Of a stretch of DNA of 64,000 nt, positions 1 to 12,200 are shown piece after piece. Source of the DNA: Lunularia cruciata (lineage: Eukaryota > Streptophyta > Marchantiopsida > Lunulariales > Lunulariaceae); assembly GCA_948567375.1 (NCBI GenBank), contig OX419759.1:38107493-38171492 (forward strand), read 5' to 3'. The position numbers were made by a program, and so were the translations under genes. The notes below the pieces were generated by a model. That model did not search any database, had not been told where the DNA came from, and saw only the letters and a program-made list of their open reading frames with translations. Position 1 is the first letter of the stretch. The number at the start of each line of letters is the position of its first letter.

Positions 1-592
1 ACACTCTTGGTTTACTTGAGATGTAGCTAGAAGATGTGTGGAGCTTGCACCTAGAGCAGAAGGAGATCCTTTACTAAAAGGTTGAGGACTTTATCAATTA
101 GGAGCATGAAAATATTGCTCTTAGGGCCCAAGTGTAACAACTAATCAGTGTGTCTTCTACTTCTACATCAATTACAAAGGATACTTTGGAGCCAAACATA
201 GGACCCAAGCTCACAAGAGGAGAGAAATGGAGAATTTGGAGGTTCTTGAAGAGCTACACAAGTTGTTTTGGCTTCAATATGAAGGATTTAGGTGCTCTTA
301 AGGGACTTGGTATTTGGATTGAGCTTACTAATGATACATTAGTATTTTTCAATGTCCATACACATATATTGACATGGAGAGAGTCTTGACTTAGAGCCAA
401 AGTAGAGACCTTATTGAGGTTTGTTTGGTGAAGATTTCACATGGAGAGTATGCTTCAACTATAGTGTCATACTTTGCCTTTCTCCCTGGGAATACACAAA
501 GTGCCTTGCTGTGGAGCTTATAGATCAAAGGTTGTATGTAAATCTATCTATATTAGTTTGAGCTTGCATGGTACCCAACTAGTAGACCTTCT
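1..592 (+). mobile_element. Family B Ty3/gypsy copy B1, 5' fragment
   Basis: Bases 1 to about 470 align by eye with 37066-37540 of the larger copy B2, the stretch between protease and reverse transcriptase; the shared words include a gatttcacatggagagtatgc block. Bases about 475-592 have no counterpart in B2 and I cannot identify them. The element runs off the left edge of the window. To the right it is cut by A1 and resumes at 6274 inside the integrase region, so the reverse transcriptase and RNase H part (about 1.5 kb) is missing. No open frame of useful length remains. Confidence 0.75.
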
Positions 593-1054
593 TGTAAAAG
601 ACCGAGACTAAAGAGAGAATAGGAGAATGGAAACTCAGATTTGGACACTTGAATGTGGGAAAACTCCAAATGCCTAGCATGAGCTTCAGATTTGGTATTT
701 ATAGGTAGCATACAAGGCGCTTGAGAAGCTTCTCAAGAAACTTCCTTGAGCCGCTTTCTTAGAGTGCAAGCCAAGTTAACCAAGAAGCTTCTCAAGAAAC
801 TTCCTTCTAGAAGCCGTCTAGGTAGTGTGCAAGCTAAGCTAGTCAGAAGCTTCTAGAAGCTTCCTTCTAGAAGTTACTTGCTTGGGGTGCAAGTTAAGCT
901 AGTCAGGAAGCTTCCAAAGAAGCTTCCTAGATGCTTCTAGAATATTCTAGGCTAATTTGGCTTATTCTCTATTAAAAAATTCTCTACTATTCTCTACTAT
1001 TCCCTATTCTCTATTAGCCTTACTAACAATGTTGCTAAACTCTATATTGTTACA
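593..1054 (-). repeat. A1 3' LTR
   Basis: Begins TGTAAAAGACC and ends ATTGTTACA on the plus strand. At 462 bp it is longer than the 423-426 bp of sister LTRs because of a local expansion of ctctactatt-like units near 975-1020. It holds a perfect four-unit heat-shock element at 846-863 and a TATAAATA box (minus strand) near 698-705. Confidence 0.9.
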
Positions 1055-1059
1055 TATTC

Positions 1060-4000
1060 TCCCATTGCTAGTTGGTGACATCCTCATTGCCATTGAAGCT
1101 TCAAACCTTTGGATGGCCGTCTGTGCATTCTGAAGGTGAGAAAGAGGTTCCCATGTGGCATCATGAAGGAGATACTCTTTCCAAAGGACCTTGTACTTTG
1201 TATGTTGTTGGCATCCTTGCTGAATGTGTGCAACGTGCAAGGATACAATCAACTTTGTACTCCTCATCACATTGAAAGGGATTGGAGGAAGAGGAGGTTG
1301 GACACGAGAAGAAAAGAAAGATGGGTTAGGAACAAAGGGTTTTAACTTAGAAATATGAAAGACAGGGTGGATGCGCATATGACAAGGCAAGGCAAGTCAA
1401 TAAGCAACAAGAGAGATGATTTAGATGACATCAAAGGGTCCTATCTAATTAGGGGAAGTTTACAAAACTTGAGTATCAAGTAGGAGGGGTAGGTTACTAG
1501 AGGATAACATGACTTTATCACCGACTTCAAGGTGAGATCATGAGGATGGTGGTCTACATATTGTTTTTGACAATTCTGAGCAACAAGGAGATGAGATTTG
1601 GATTTTTGGAGAGATTGGAATATAGTGGTCAAGAAGGTTGAAGTATGAGGGACTTGAGATGGAGGAGGAGCAAGAAGAAAATCTGGAACAAGCGGATCTT
1701 GGCCAAAATTGAGAAAGAAAGGAGAAAATCCGGTGCTTGCCTGTTGGGAATTATTGTAGGCTAATTCTACAACTGCAAGACATTCATCCCAATTGGTATG
1801 GTAGACATTGACAAAGGTACGCAACATATTCTCCAAGGTACGATTTGCACGTTTGGTTTTTCCATCAGTTTGAGGATGATAGGTCATGGACAAAGCAAGC
1901 TTGGTGCCGAGTATCTGGAAGAGTGCTTGCCAAAACTTCTTGGTGAATCGAGGATCACGGTCGGGGATGAGTACACATGGCATCCCATGATGCTTGAAGA
2001 CATTATCAAAGTAGATTTGTGCTAAGGTTGGAGCATCCATGGTATCAAAGGTTGGTGCCAAGTGGATTTGCTTACTAGGCTTATCCAAAAACACCACAAT
2101 TGTTGTGTGTCCTTGCTTTGTCTTGGGCAAGGATGTGATGAGATCTAAGCTCACATGTTCCCATTGAGTGGTTGGAATGGGGAGTGGTTGAAGGAATCCA
2201 CTCGGCTTTTGGTTGCTAGCCTTGTTACATTGGCAGCTCTCACACAATTAGACAAACTCTTGAACATCTTGTGTCATGTTGGGCCACCACCATTGGAGTT
2301 GGAGGGTACCCAAGGTCTTGTCCACACCCATGTGACCAACTAATGGTAAATCATGGGCTCCTTGAAGGCACACAAGTTGGAGATCACCTTTGGTTGGAAC
2401 ATAGATCTGGTCCTCATGGAATAGAATGCCTTCTTTGAAGGAGAAGGTGTTGTACTCCTTGTTGCATGTTGTAAGACAACCATGTACCATTTGGAAGAAG
2501 AGATCTTGTTGTAGAGTTGATCAAAACTTGTGTTGGACCTTGGGGTCAATGGACACCATTGTAATTGCTGCCGTGATGAGAGGATGAGACTTCAAGTTAG
2601 GTTGTCATGAAAGAGCATCAAGGATGACATGGAACCGACTTGGTTTGTACTCAAGTTTGATGTCAAAAAATTGGAGTTGTTCTTCTCATTGATGATGTTG
2701 ACTCTTCATTGTTCCAAGTGTAAGGTCTACAACAATGGTTTGTGATCATTTTGCATGATCACTTGTTTCCCCAAGAGATAATGCCTCCATACCTTAGTGG
2801 TATATACCATTGCAAGTTGTTCTTGATCTCAAGAAATGGAATTTCTTTCAGCCGTATTTAGTCAGTGAGACACAAAGGCAATGGGATGTAGTCTATATGG
2901 GCATTCTTGTTGCAACACGGCTCCAATTGCAAAGTTAGAAGCATCAAAATCAACCACATGATCATATGGTTGAAGAGTGGGCCTTGAAGACACCATATAT
3001 TTCAACTTTTGGAATGCTTCTTTGTGCTTGGTGGTCCACTGGAAGCTTGAGTTCTTCCGCAAGAGGTCAGTCAATGGTGCAGCCACATGGATGAACCATT
3101 GGCATAATTATGGATGAATCATCGGTAAAAACTAGCCAAATTATTAAATGTCCATACTTCTATAACATTCTTTGGAGTAGGCTAATCAATAATGGCCTTG
3201 ATTTTCTACTCCTTTATCTTGATCCCCTCCCATGAGATCTTGTGATCCAAGGAAGTAACTTCCTTTTGCCAAAAGGCACACTTTGACTTCTTATAGTAAA
3301 ATTTCCATTGTCGTAGTCGTCTTAGGACTTCTCGCACATGATTCAATTGGTCTACCTCTGTCTTGCTATAAATTAAGATAACATCCAAGAACACCACCAC
3401 GTACTGTTCCAATAGTCCATCCAACACCCAATGCATCTAATCCATGAAGATTGCTAGAGCATTAGTGAGCCCGAAAGGTAGAACCCTCTACTTGAAATGC
3501 CCATACCTTGTGCAAAAGGCAGTCTTTTGCACATCCTCCCTATCAATAGGGATTTGCAAATAGCCGCTACAAAGATCCAACTTGGAAAAGTATCATGATC
3601 CACTCAATTGATCAAGCAAGTCATGGATCCGAGGCAAGGGATATGTATTATTCACTGTTTGCTTATTGAGCCCATGGTAATCAGTACAGAAATGAAGTCT
3701 TCCATCCTTCTTTGGAACAAATAGTATCATTGCTCCCTAAGGAGAGGTGCTATGTTATATAAAGTCTTTCTCCAACAACTTTGTAAGTGTTGTTTGTAAC
3801 TCCTCCAACTCCTTTGGTGAGAGCCAATAGATTGGTCTACTCACTAAAATATTTCTTGGTTAACTCAATCTTGAAGGCCATACCATAATCAGAGGGTAAT
3901 CCCTTTGGCAGATCATCCAGAAACACGTCCGCAAACTCTTGAACTATCTAATCAACCATTGCTTGATGGAGCTCTTGCCCCTCCTCAGATTATCCTTGTG

Positions 4001-4670
4001 CAATCGGCTTGATCCACACCGCAAAAATAGACTTATCTTCCTCCAAAGCTTGCTCTATGGTTGCTTCACTAACAAACTTCACATCTAGGGACTCATCTTT
4101 CTTCAAAGCTTGCTCCATGGCTACTTTCCTAGTAAAATTCCCATCTTGGGACTCATCTTCCTTCAAGGCTTGCTCTATGGCTACCTTCTCAAAAAACTTC
4201 CCATCTTAGGATTGACTATTTTTAGGGGTCTTACTCAGAGGTGCCAAGCAATCTAATTGGAAATTCCTACCTTGGTGTTGTACTTGAATTTGTCATTAGG
4301 TCCAATCAAATTGAACCTTATGACTCAAGCCAAGGTATTCCTAAGATGACATCTTAATGTAGAGGTGCCACTAAAAACCTCATGCACTCCAAATACTCCT
4401 TCCCAATCTTGAAGGTAACAGGATGTAAGGTATGCAATGCAGAACCCTTTCTACCATCCACCATCATCAATCTACTTCCAATTATTGGTTTGATACAAAT
4501 ACCCATTTCCTTTGCTACTTGCATAGACATGTAATTCTCCGAACTTCAATAATCAACCAAAATCTTACAACCCCAATTAGATATTGTACCTTGCAAGTGA
4601 AGCAAACTTGGATAGGTCGAGCCTTCAATCCCTTTGGATCTAATCAAGCTCTCAATAGGCGGCTCAAAAT
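1060..4670 (-). pseudogene. pol: A1 pol: protease, RT, RNase H, integrase, chromodomain (broken)
   Basis: Read on the minus strand. The protease and linker lie at about 4650-3950, RT at 3850-3200 with a recognisable VVFLDVILIYS segment (second catalytic Asp of the LDD motif changed to Val), RNase H at 3100-2650 with VDFDASNFAIGAVLQQ, and integrase at 2500-1450. The integrase keeps the HHCC region, the three DDE positions and a long open piece at 1441-2247. The chromodomain lies at about 1060-1250 with YKVLWKEYLLHDATWEP. The integrase piece continues the family pattern of C-to-T stops. Nothing here can make a full Pol protein. Confidence 0.85.
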
Positions 4671-4679
4671 CTACTATTG

Positions 4680-5600
4680 GGATTCCTTGTTTTCCTGATC
4701 ATTCCGCTCCACAAACTCCATTTGGGCAACTTGTCAAGGTCATCCATTCTCGAGTGGACATTCAACGATAAAATGTCCCAATTGGTGACAATATAAACAA
4801 CCACCATTTTGTTTTAGTTTCTCTTTATCTACAATGCCAAGTAGTCTCCGTTGAATGACATCAATCTCCATTGGTACCGGCTCCTCCACCCATGTGTAGT
4901 GTACCGGTAAGTTCTATGGAGGTCAAGGTCAAGAGCAAGTTGTCGTAAGCAAGGAATCAAAATGTTTGGCCAACCGCATGGCTTCCTCCAAGTGTTGTGG
5001 CTCTCGCATGGTTACCTCTAATTTGGTTCTTGACTTCAAGTCCCTCACAAATCAATCCAGAACTTCACCTTCCAATATATCTGGAATTTGCATGATGGTG
5101 TTTTGGAATTACGTGATGTAACTTCTTATAGAGCCAATCTATTTCAACTCTACTAACCTATCCCATGCAGCTTGTGTGGCAGTTATAGCTGAAAACCAAC
5201 TAATTATTGCACTCTTGAATTCTACACACATCAAGATTAGTGCAACAATTTTTTGTTCAGCTTGTTCCACTTGAAATCTCCACCATAGCTTTGCTACTCC
5301 ATCCAATTGGCTAGAAGCCAATAGAATCTATTTTTGCTCATCTTGCATATTGGTAGCTCCAAAATAATGTTCACAATCAAACACAAAATTCTCCACTGTA
5401 CCCAAGAGATTCTTGCCTTCAAATACCTTGGGTTTAGGGAATTGGATTTGATCTTCTCTTTCTCAAACTGGTACTCTCTCTACGTGCTCTTGTCGTCAAA
5501 GATCTTGTTCATCCAACAATTGAGTAAGGTGCTCAATTTGTTACTACATAGCAAGGATAACATCAAGCATTGCCACCATGGTTGCTACTCTATCATACCA
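4680..5600 (-). pseudogene. gag: A1 gag (broken)
   Basis: Minus-strand Gag remnant. A short open piece at 5139-5321 carries the capsid signature ASSQLDGVAKLWW and DRLVELK, and the zinc-knuckle region lies near 4780-4810. The gag stop and the start of pol overlap around 4672-4695. Here the slippery heptamer has decayed (AGGAAAAC instead of GGGAAAC), and the hairpin that follows keeps about seven of nine pairs. Stops and frameshifts separate the pieces. Confidence 0.75.
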
Positions 5601-5837
5601 CCCCTACTCTATCTAATTTATTAACACATAGAAGCAACACATCCACCGTTCTCCATAAGTTACAATCATAAGCACCAAAGGTTCCTCAACTATGGTGATC
5701 ATATGCAAAAAATATTGTCCAAAATATGAGGTGATGAATTATATGAAACGATACTTGGGCAATACTTGGACGCAAAAATCCCAATGGTTTGGTGGAAATG
5801 GATTTGGTGGTCCATAAATTCCATCTATCCCATTCTT

Positions 5838-5849
5838 GCTCTGATACCA
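5838..5849 (-). other. A1 primer binding site
   Basis: On the minus strand reads TGGTATCAGAGC directly after the 5' LTR. This is the usual plant site complementary to the 3' end of initiator tRNA-Met. Confidence 0.9.
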
Positions 5850-5850
5850 A

Positions 5851-6273
5851 TGTTAAAGATCCAGACCAAGGAGAGAAATAGGAGAATGGAAAATTTTTGG
5901 GATGCTTGAATGTGGGAAAACTCTAAATGCCTAGCATGAGCTTTGGCTTTGGTATTTATAGGTGGCATACAAGGCACTTGAGAAGCTTCTGAGGAAGCTT
6001 CTTTGAGCTGCTTTCTTAGAGTGCAAGCCAAGTAACCAGGAAGCTTTTCAAGAAGCTTCCTTCTAGAAACCGCCTACTTGGCATGCAAGCTAAGCTAGTC
6101 AAAAGCTTCAAGAAGCTTCCTTCTAGAAGTTACTTGCTTGGGGTGCAAGTTAAGCTAGTCGGAAAGCTTCCCAAGAAGCTTCCTAGATACTTCTAGAATA
6201 TTTTAGGCTAATTTGGCTTATTCTCTACTTTGTTAGCCTTATTAACTACATTGCTAAACTCCATATTGTTACA
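5851..6273 (-). repeat. A1 5' LTR
   Basis: 423 bp, ends ATTGTTACA at 6273. The start is mutated (TGTTAAAGATCC instead of TGTAAAAGACC). The heat-shock element cluster is partly decayed around 6103-6130. TATAAATA lies on the minus strand near 5955-5962. Confidence 0.88.
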
Positions 6274-7530
6274 ATTGGTAAATCATGCTTATGAATAGCT
6301 AGAACATTTTGGAATAAAGTAGAAATATAGTTTACTTTAGAGTCATTATTGGTGATGCAATATGCAGATTGATGTACATCAATTTGTACTAGAAGTGTAG
6401 TTTGTTACCAAGTTAGAGCATCATTCATTACTCTTATGCCATAATTACACCCACTACTTATCATGGGGTTGGGTTACTATTGGAGTTCAGATTTTGCTTG
6501 ACCTTGATGATTGACTATGAGACCTTATTGGTATCTTTTTGTCATGGCGGAGCACTTCTCCAAGTGGATTGAGTTGGTGGTACTTCCTGATAAGTCCAAT
6601 AAAGGGACGAGTTACTCATTCCTAGATTGGGTTCCTAGTCATTTTGGTGCACCAACTAAGGTCTTGTTTGATCAAGATATTGAGTTCTTGGGAGAGTTTC
6701 ATATCTTGTGTCACAAGTCCTTGATTGATCACCACAATACCTTCCAAAATCACCCTGAGACAAATGGTTTTGCAAAGAGAGTGGTTTAGATGATGAAGAG
6801 AGGATTGCATAACCATACGGTTTGCAAAGAAGCCACTGAGGAGATTGGGATCTCCAATTACCTTGGTTGGTCATGGGCTATTGGTTCAACTGGCAAGCCT
6901 TTCTAGCATCCTTCTCTATTTACTTATACTTTATGGACAAGATCCATATTAACTTACAACCATTTGTTGTGATGCTATTGTAGTGTTGGACTTGGATGAT
7001 TCGGATGTATGAGTGAGTGCATGTTCACAACAAATTGAGACCTTGTGGAGGGTGATGCTAATGGCCTTTCAGAGCCTAGGAATTGCTCAAGATAGGGATA
7101 TCTAAAAATATATACTACTATTTGAGGAGGATATTATAGACCCTTGATCCATCAATTTCATTTGGGTGATTATGTATATCTATAGTAGAGTGCATCAACA
7201 ACACTTGATGTGATTATAGGCCGCACTATCTTGAGAATGCGCGAGGTTTTTCCTTTTGGAGTCCTTATGTTGGAAGGATAAGATGGTGTTGTTTAGAACT
7301 ATCATGTGTGCCATTATGTACCATACCACCTCCAATACATTAATTGCACTACAAACCCAAGCTTGGTATTTTTATGGGTAGGCTTGTGATGTATGTTATG
7401 TGGCTCTTTTGGTGGAATTGCTACTATGTTTTTGTGTGATATTTGTTCAAGAAGATGACATATTGCATGTTTGACTCCTTCTCCCATGATGGTTCTTGAA
7501 GGATAGTGGTTATGTCCTCAATGTACTTGA
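6274..7530 (+). pseudogene. pol: Family B copy B1: integrase and C-terminal PHD finger (broken)
   Basis: The sequence aligns with 39065-40337 of B2. The integrase core is recognisable from the open piece at 6511-6789: FVMAEHFSKWIEL, then FGAPTKVLFDQDIEFLGEF, then a HPETNGFAKRVV segment holding the third acidic residue. A PHD-type zinc finger follows at 7390-7530. The Cys pairs and His are visible (CMLCGSFGG, then CDIC, then HIAC, then WLCPQCT), and the frame stops two residues after the last Cys. The finger has a UGA in place of a Trp before the His and a UAG before WLC. This copy keeps the sixth Cys that is Tyr in B2. The gene is dead. Confidence 0.8.
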
Positions 7531-7699
7531 CCTATTGCTAGTTCACTCCTCATGTGGTATAAATTGTAGACAAGTAACTAATGATGGGGATTGATAGCAC
7601 TCGGCCTCTTGATCTTTGCACAACACAAGGCATATCACATACTTGGAATAGATAGCTATTTGGAGTTAGAGGAACCTATTCACTAGCTAAGGGGGAAAT

Positions 7700-8298
7700 T
7701 GTATCACTTTAGAGTTCAAGTGTGACTTTTTATATAAGTTGTGTTTGGGTAGTAATGTATGTTATGTAGTGATGTATACAAGCACAATATTATCATGACA
7801 TTTGTAATATCAAAGCTAGTTTTCTTGGCTGTTGAAATGTTAGTCTTGGAAATTATAGCTATACTAATAGTTGCTCAAAGACTACTTAGTGGTGGCTAAA
7901 TTTTATATTAGGGGTATTGATCACACCATTAGAGCAACCATTTGCATTGGCATATGGGCAGTTAGAGGCTCCATTAGGAGTTCCATGTTGTTTTAGGGGG
8001 TATACCTTCAAGTGTAGCTCCAAAAAGTTCACTTCTTTGATGTTGAGCCTTTGAGCTCTTGGTTATGGTGAACAGAGGCCGGTGAGCATCACCTTGAGTC
8101 TTTTAGCTAGAGTGACAGTGACTTGACAATTAATCAAAATCCATGGTTAACAATATATGAGTTGAATGTTGAATTTGTAACCAACTGATTATTATGACAT
8201 TTAAAAGTTCATTTATGATAGTCTATATGAGTTGTGCTTCTAGTGTATGATGTTTATAACAATATATGTTGTGTAATGATGTACATACAAGAGACAAG
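7700..8298 (+). repeat. B1 3' terminal repeat block
   Basis: After a purine run (agggggaaat, a likely polypurine tract) comes a roughly 101-bp unit beginning TGTATCACTTTAGAG (7700-7800), a diverged copy of the family B leader-like segment (7801-8192), then a second copy of the short unit (8193-8298). The same short-long-short order is found in B2 at 40507-41168. Confidence 0.65.
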
Positions 8299-9215
8299 TT
8301 ATATGGCCCAACTTTTCTAAGCTCTTCATTTGAAACCCTAAAACTCTTTTCAATATAAGAGTTGAGTTTAAAAGTTAGAAATTATGGATTCACTTAAATT
8401 GAGTAATAAGGACTTTATATACATAACAAAACTTAGATTGGGTTTCCTTTTGTTTGTTTTGTAGACACAAGGAATAAATTGATCAAGTCAATAACTATGA
8501 TAATGAATATGTCATCACAATATTGGATTTGGATGACAATATTATAGATAAATTTTGAGTAATCATTAAATGTTTTAGAGAGAACTTTCCAAAAGTTGGA
8601 CCATATAACTTTATAAAACAATTAGATTGACTTGGATTCAAAAAAGTCATGATTACATCTCCTTGAATGTTCAGTAGACCATACTACTTAGAACTCTTTT
8701 TTTTTACTTGAATTCTGAAAATTTTCTTGCAATTTTCATCTCCTCATACCGTCCTGAAATTTGTAAGGACATTCATAAACGTTTTATGAGTTTACTTCGA
8801 GAATTCAGTAACAGGGCAAATTGAAACCCCTATTCTGTTGTTTCTAAGTACCACCTAGCACTCACAAGAAAGTATCTCACTATTATCGGAGCGGAACAGC
8901 CGCGAACGAACCTGTCAAACAGCGGAACTCAAGAACTGCTATCCAACACATGTCCACGGTAGTAGGCCCAAAATACGGTGGCGGCTACTGCTGGAAAACG
9001 GCTAGGAAAGAATTGTCTACCTCAGAGTAACGGAAGTCAAGACGGTCTCAATCCGTAAGCTGTAGCTCCTCCATGTTAGATTGCGTGTTGAGTATTCTGG
9101 AGGCTACATGACAGCCACGCCACAGTACGACATAGCACTTGCTACAAGACAATGTGTCATCCGCCAAACTCGGTGCTTATACCCCGCCAGCCCCTACATA
9201 AGGAGCTGAAATATC
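8299..9215. other. Intergenic, no gene recognised
   Basis: Composition changes here from AT-rich element decay to mixed sequence with CpG-rich stretches after about 8880. I see no coding region, RNA gene or LTR. The junction between transposon-derived DNA and the low-copy island probably lies near 8650-8880. Confidence 0.6.
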
Positions 9216-9279
9216 GGACCATGCGCTGCGCAGTATCGGCCACGCGCGTGCCTGGCCGATACTGCGCAGCGCATGGTCC
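9216..9279. repeat. Perfect 27-bp inverted repeat with 10-nt loop
   Basis: Arm one is 9216-9242 and arm two is 9253-9279. They are exact reverse complements (ggaccatgcgctgcg... against ...cgcagcgcatggtcc) around the loop cgcgcgtgcc. The arms are GC-rich and hold inner palindromes such as tgcgca. It stands in a low-copy region with no ORF. It could be a foldback or MITE remnant, a cruciform, or an RNA hairpin. A miRNA precursor seems less likely because the stem is short and has no mismatch. Confidence 0.9.
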
Positions 9280-12200
9280 TTGCATGGCCCTCGATCACGG
9301 GTTATTCAGTTTGTGATCTCTAAGCCGGTTTACCTCCAACGGAAGAGTTTCTTCTCTGAAGAGGTGAACTAGTATGAGAATTGATTGAACTGGTTTCAAG
9401 CTTGTATTGTTCGTTTCATACGGAATCAAAAGATATTGGAAGAATCTTTAATGAATCTGAATCTTTAGTGAATCTTTTTGCAAAGTATATCTTTCTTGAG
9501 TGAACTTGGAGTTAAGTATTCTTATGGTGTTGAATAAGGTACTCTGAAGACGCGTTGATGGAAAGTCGAGTGTCCTATCGGTCTTAAGTTAATCACGACG
9601 TATATAGTGGTAATAACGAAAAAGAGCTTAGTTGAAAGAGATATGACCAGAAAAATCTCATACATTTACATGATACAAGGAAAACAATACACAGTTTTTG
9701 GCAAAACAAAGACGCAACCCATAGGAAACCAGATGGCAACCTAATGCGGAATAGAGTCCACTACTGAACAACGTCGAGACCGGTAAGCGTCAAATTATAT
9801 CGAAGATTCCTCCAAGCAGAAGGAGAATTCCCTTACTTGGGAAATACGAAGAATCTTTACCATCTGCTTCTGCAAAACATGAGTGAGAAGAAGAATGAGC
9901 AAAATTTATTCTTTTCTTCCGAATGAAAGAGGGTAGAGACCATTGAGACAATCGCAGGTGAGCGGCAGTTCCGTCCAATCCGATCCTCAAGAACGAGTAG
10001 CTATTGGATGGAGATAGTCTGATCCGACGCCGCGTAGATGCTCGATGGATACCAGCTATGCTGCAGAACCCTCTGACAATACAGCCCAATCAGGATTTGC
10101 AACGCTCTTGAAACTTTACGTCATCTCGAAGAGTCCGGTCCGCATCTCTCGTCTCTGACTCTTCTACGGCTGGACGTTCTTGAACTATTGCGACATGTTT
10201 GTTTCGGACCGTTCTGGTTGAGGGGTGACCATCAGTAATTCGTTGATTGTTCTGAATAATTTTCTATGCATTAACGTATATTTTCCAGTTCAACTGAGAA
10301 CATAAAACCCAAGAGTATAAAGTGAAAGGAAAAGTATGAAAGGAAAGCGAGAAGATTTACAAAATTAAGTGATCAAATTTGAAATTCTAACTTTGAGTCT
10401 TGTTTCATTGTATGCTGGTGTACTAGAAGTAAGATCAATGATCTAGTCTAAATTGTCCAAAAAAATATGTTCCCATATATTACTTTTCTGGTTCTTCTTG
10501 AATCAGATGAACAAACTAACAATTTTCATCTTTTACCTCTCATGTCTTATCTTTTACGGCTTCATGCGGTCTTTCCATCCTTCTTGTTGTCCTGAGAGCT
10601 CGCCTTTACTTAGTATATTTCATCCACTTTAAGATTGAGATACGTCGACAATATTTTGATTTTCCAGGAAGAAAGTCCAGGGCACCCAAAATTAAGAAGA
10701 CGGATTGAATTCGGATAGTTATTATCTGTCCAATGGAAGTACATATCAGATAGTAGAGGTAAAGTTACGCCAAAATGTCTCTTTGAAGTACTCTTTAAAA
10801 CATCTTTTTGAGAAGAAAGAGTGCATGATTTTGTGCTTGTCAGCTTTAAAAAAAGAGTGATTCTGCTTCTTGACATACTCACATGTACATTTTAAGGCTA
10901 GGGTATCTACAAATTCATTATCGGCTGCAATATGTATATCTGCATGCTCTGTACGTAACGGCTCGACAATCATCACTGGAAATGTTATTATTTTGCACGG
11001 CCATGTTAATTCATAATAGAATGACGAGTCGTGGAAGCCCGTACTCAATACTTGAAATTCGAGTACCCGAATAAAGCGTCTTAAGCGTGCACTATTTTAT
11101 CGTGACAAATATTTCAACGTCCCCTATTGCATACCCGGTGATTACTTTGATAATACAGTGCTCTGAACTTCATCAGAACTCATAATGTAACCAGGACAAA
11201 CTCGACGAAGTTCAAAGAAAAGAATCCTTTGCTCATCTATACATTGATATTCTCCTAATCAAAACAAGGGAACAATGTAACACGGGACACCCATAAGAGG
11301 AATCTCAAAATATGTTAATGTAGGCCAATATATGTAAGATGACTAGAATTGAGTTGCCACTGATTGGAGCCACTTTCCCTTGGATGCAAGGAAACTTATA
11401 TACGCACCCTCCTGGAAAGACATTTTAAGGGTCAAAAAGAGAATGTGGTGGACAAATACGGAAGTTTCATTGAATTCAATAACCGTCAGCCACAATAGAA
11501 TACTCATTTCTAGCATTTCTCATATTCATAAAAGAAATCTGGAAACCTGACCTTGTGTCACATAAGTCAGATGCTTTTCAGTTGGACTCTGGAGAATGTC
11601 ATCCATCCCTGCAACTTTGGATTGCCATCTTCTTCTTTACACTCCCTTTTGTTAACTCCTTTGATATTTCTTTCGACCTTGATACTCCTTTTTGTTTGTT
11701 TCGGTTTTTTCTACTCATGTCCATTAAGTTTCGTCGTATGTCTTTTGGCGTTTTTTTCTTCATCTCCGAGAATGTCTCTCTTAAAATAAGATCTCCCCCG
11801 AGGAGCATTGAAATCGACTCCTGCTCCGCATCATGGATACCAGCTCGCGGCCATATTCCAACTGTACACAGCTCTGCAGCCAGCCTCGAGATTATGCTGA
11901 CTAAGAGGAAGATATGCATGGGACCCATATCTAATATGGAGTCCTTCGGGGCTAGCAAATTATGTTTACGCATTGACTGTTTCGGTTTTATTGGTGAGAT
12001 GAAATGTCATATTGCTCGCCCTGTGCGCGAGAGAGTGCGTCTTCCATCTAACATATACCATTGTGATGGTCGTGCCAGAGAATCTATATGGTTGAAATAG
12101 TTGGGAAATTAGATAAGAAATAATTATCTGGGTTGTGATGAGGTCACAACCTTGGGGACAGCCTGGTTCAGAAACACCTGGTTGGAATGACTAAACAACT

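Larger units (their letters stand above)
593..6273 (-). mobile_element. Ty3/gypsy chromovirus copy A1 (family A), decayed, full length
   Basis: Two LTRs in the same orientation (593-1054 and 5851-6273) enclose a minus-strand gag-protease-RT-RNase H-integrase-chromodomain body of the same family as A2, A3 and A4. The primer binding site follows the 5' LTR. Flanking pentamers differ (cttct before, attgg after), so there is no target-site duplication, unlike A3 and A4. The host family B element also lacks about 1.5 kb at this point. Recombination between two former A copies with loss of the DNA between them would explain both facts. All reading frames are broken by stops and small indels, and the LTRs differ in length, so this is an old copy. 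Confidence 0.88.

Noticed and set aside
9216-9279. Helitron 3' hairpin
   Set aside because: The stem is longer than usual and no CTRR terminus follows within about 12 nt.
11555-12100. 181-codon plus ORF with hydrophobic start
   Set aside because: No recognisable domain, overlapping frame on the other strand, no context of a gene, so left as intergenic.
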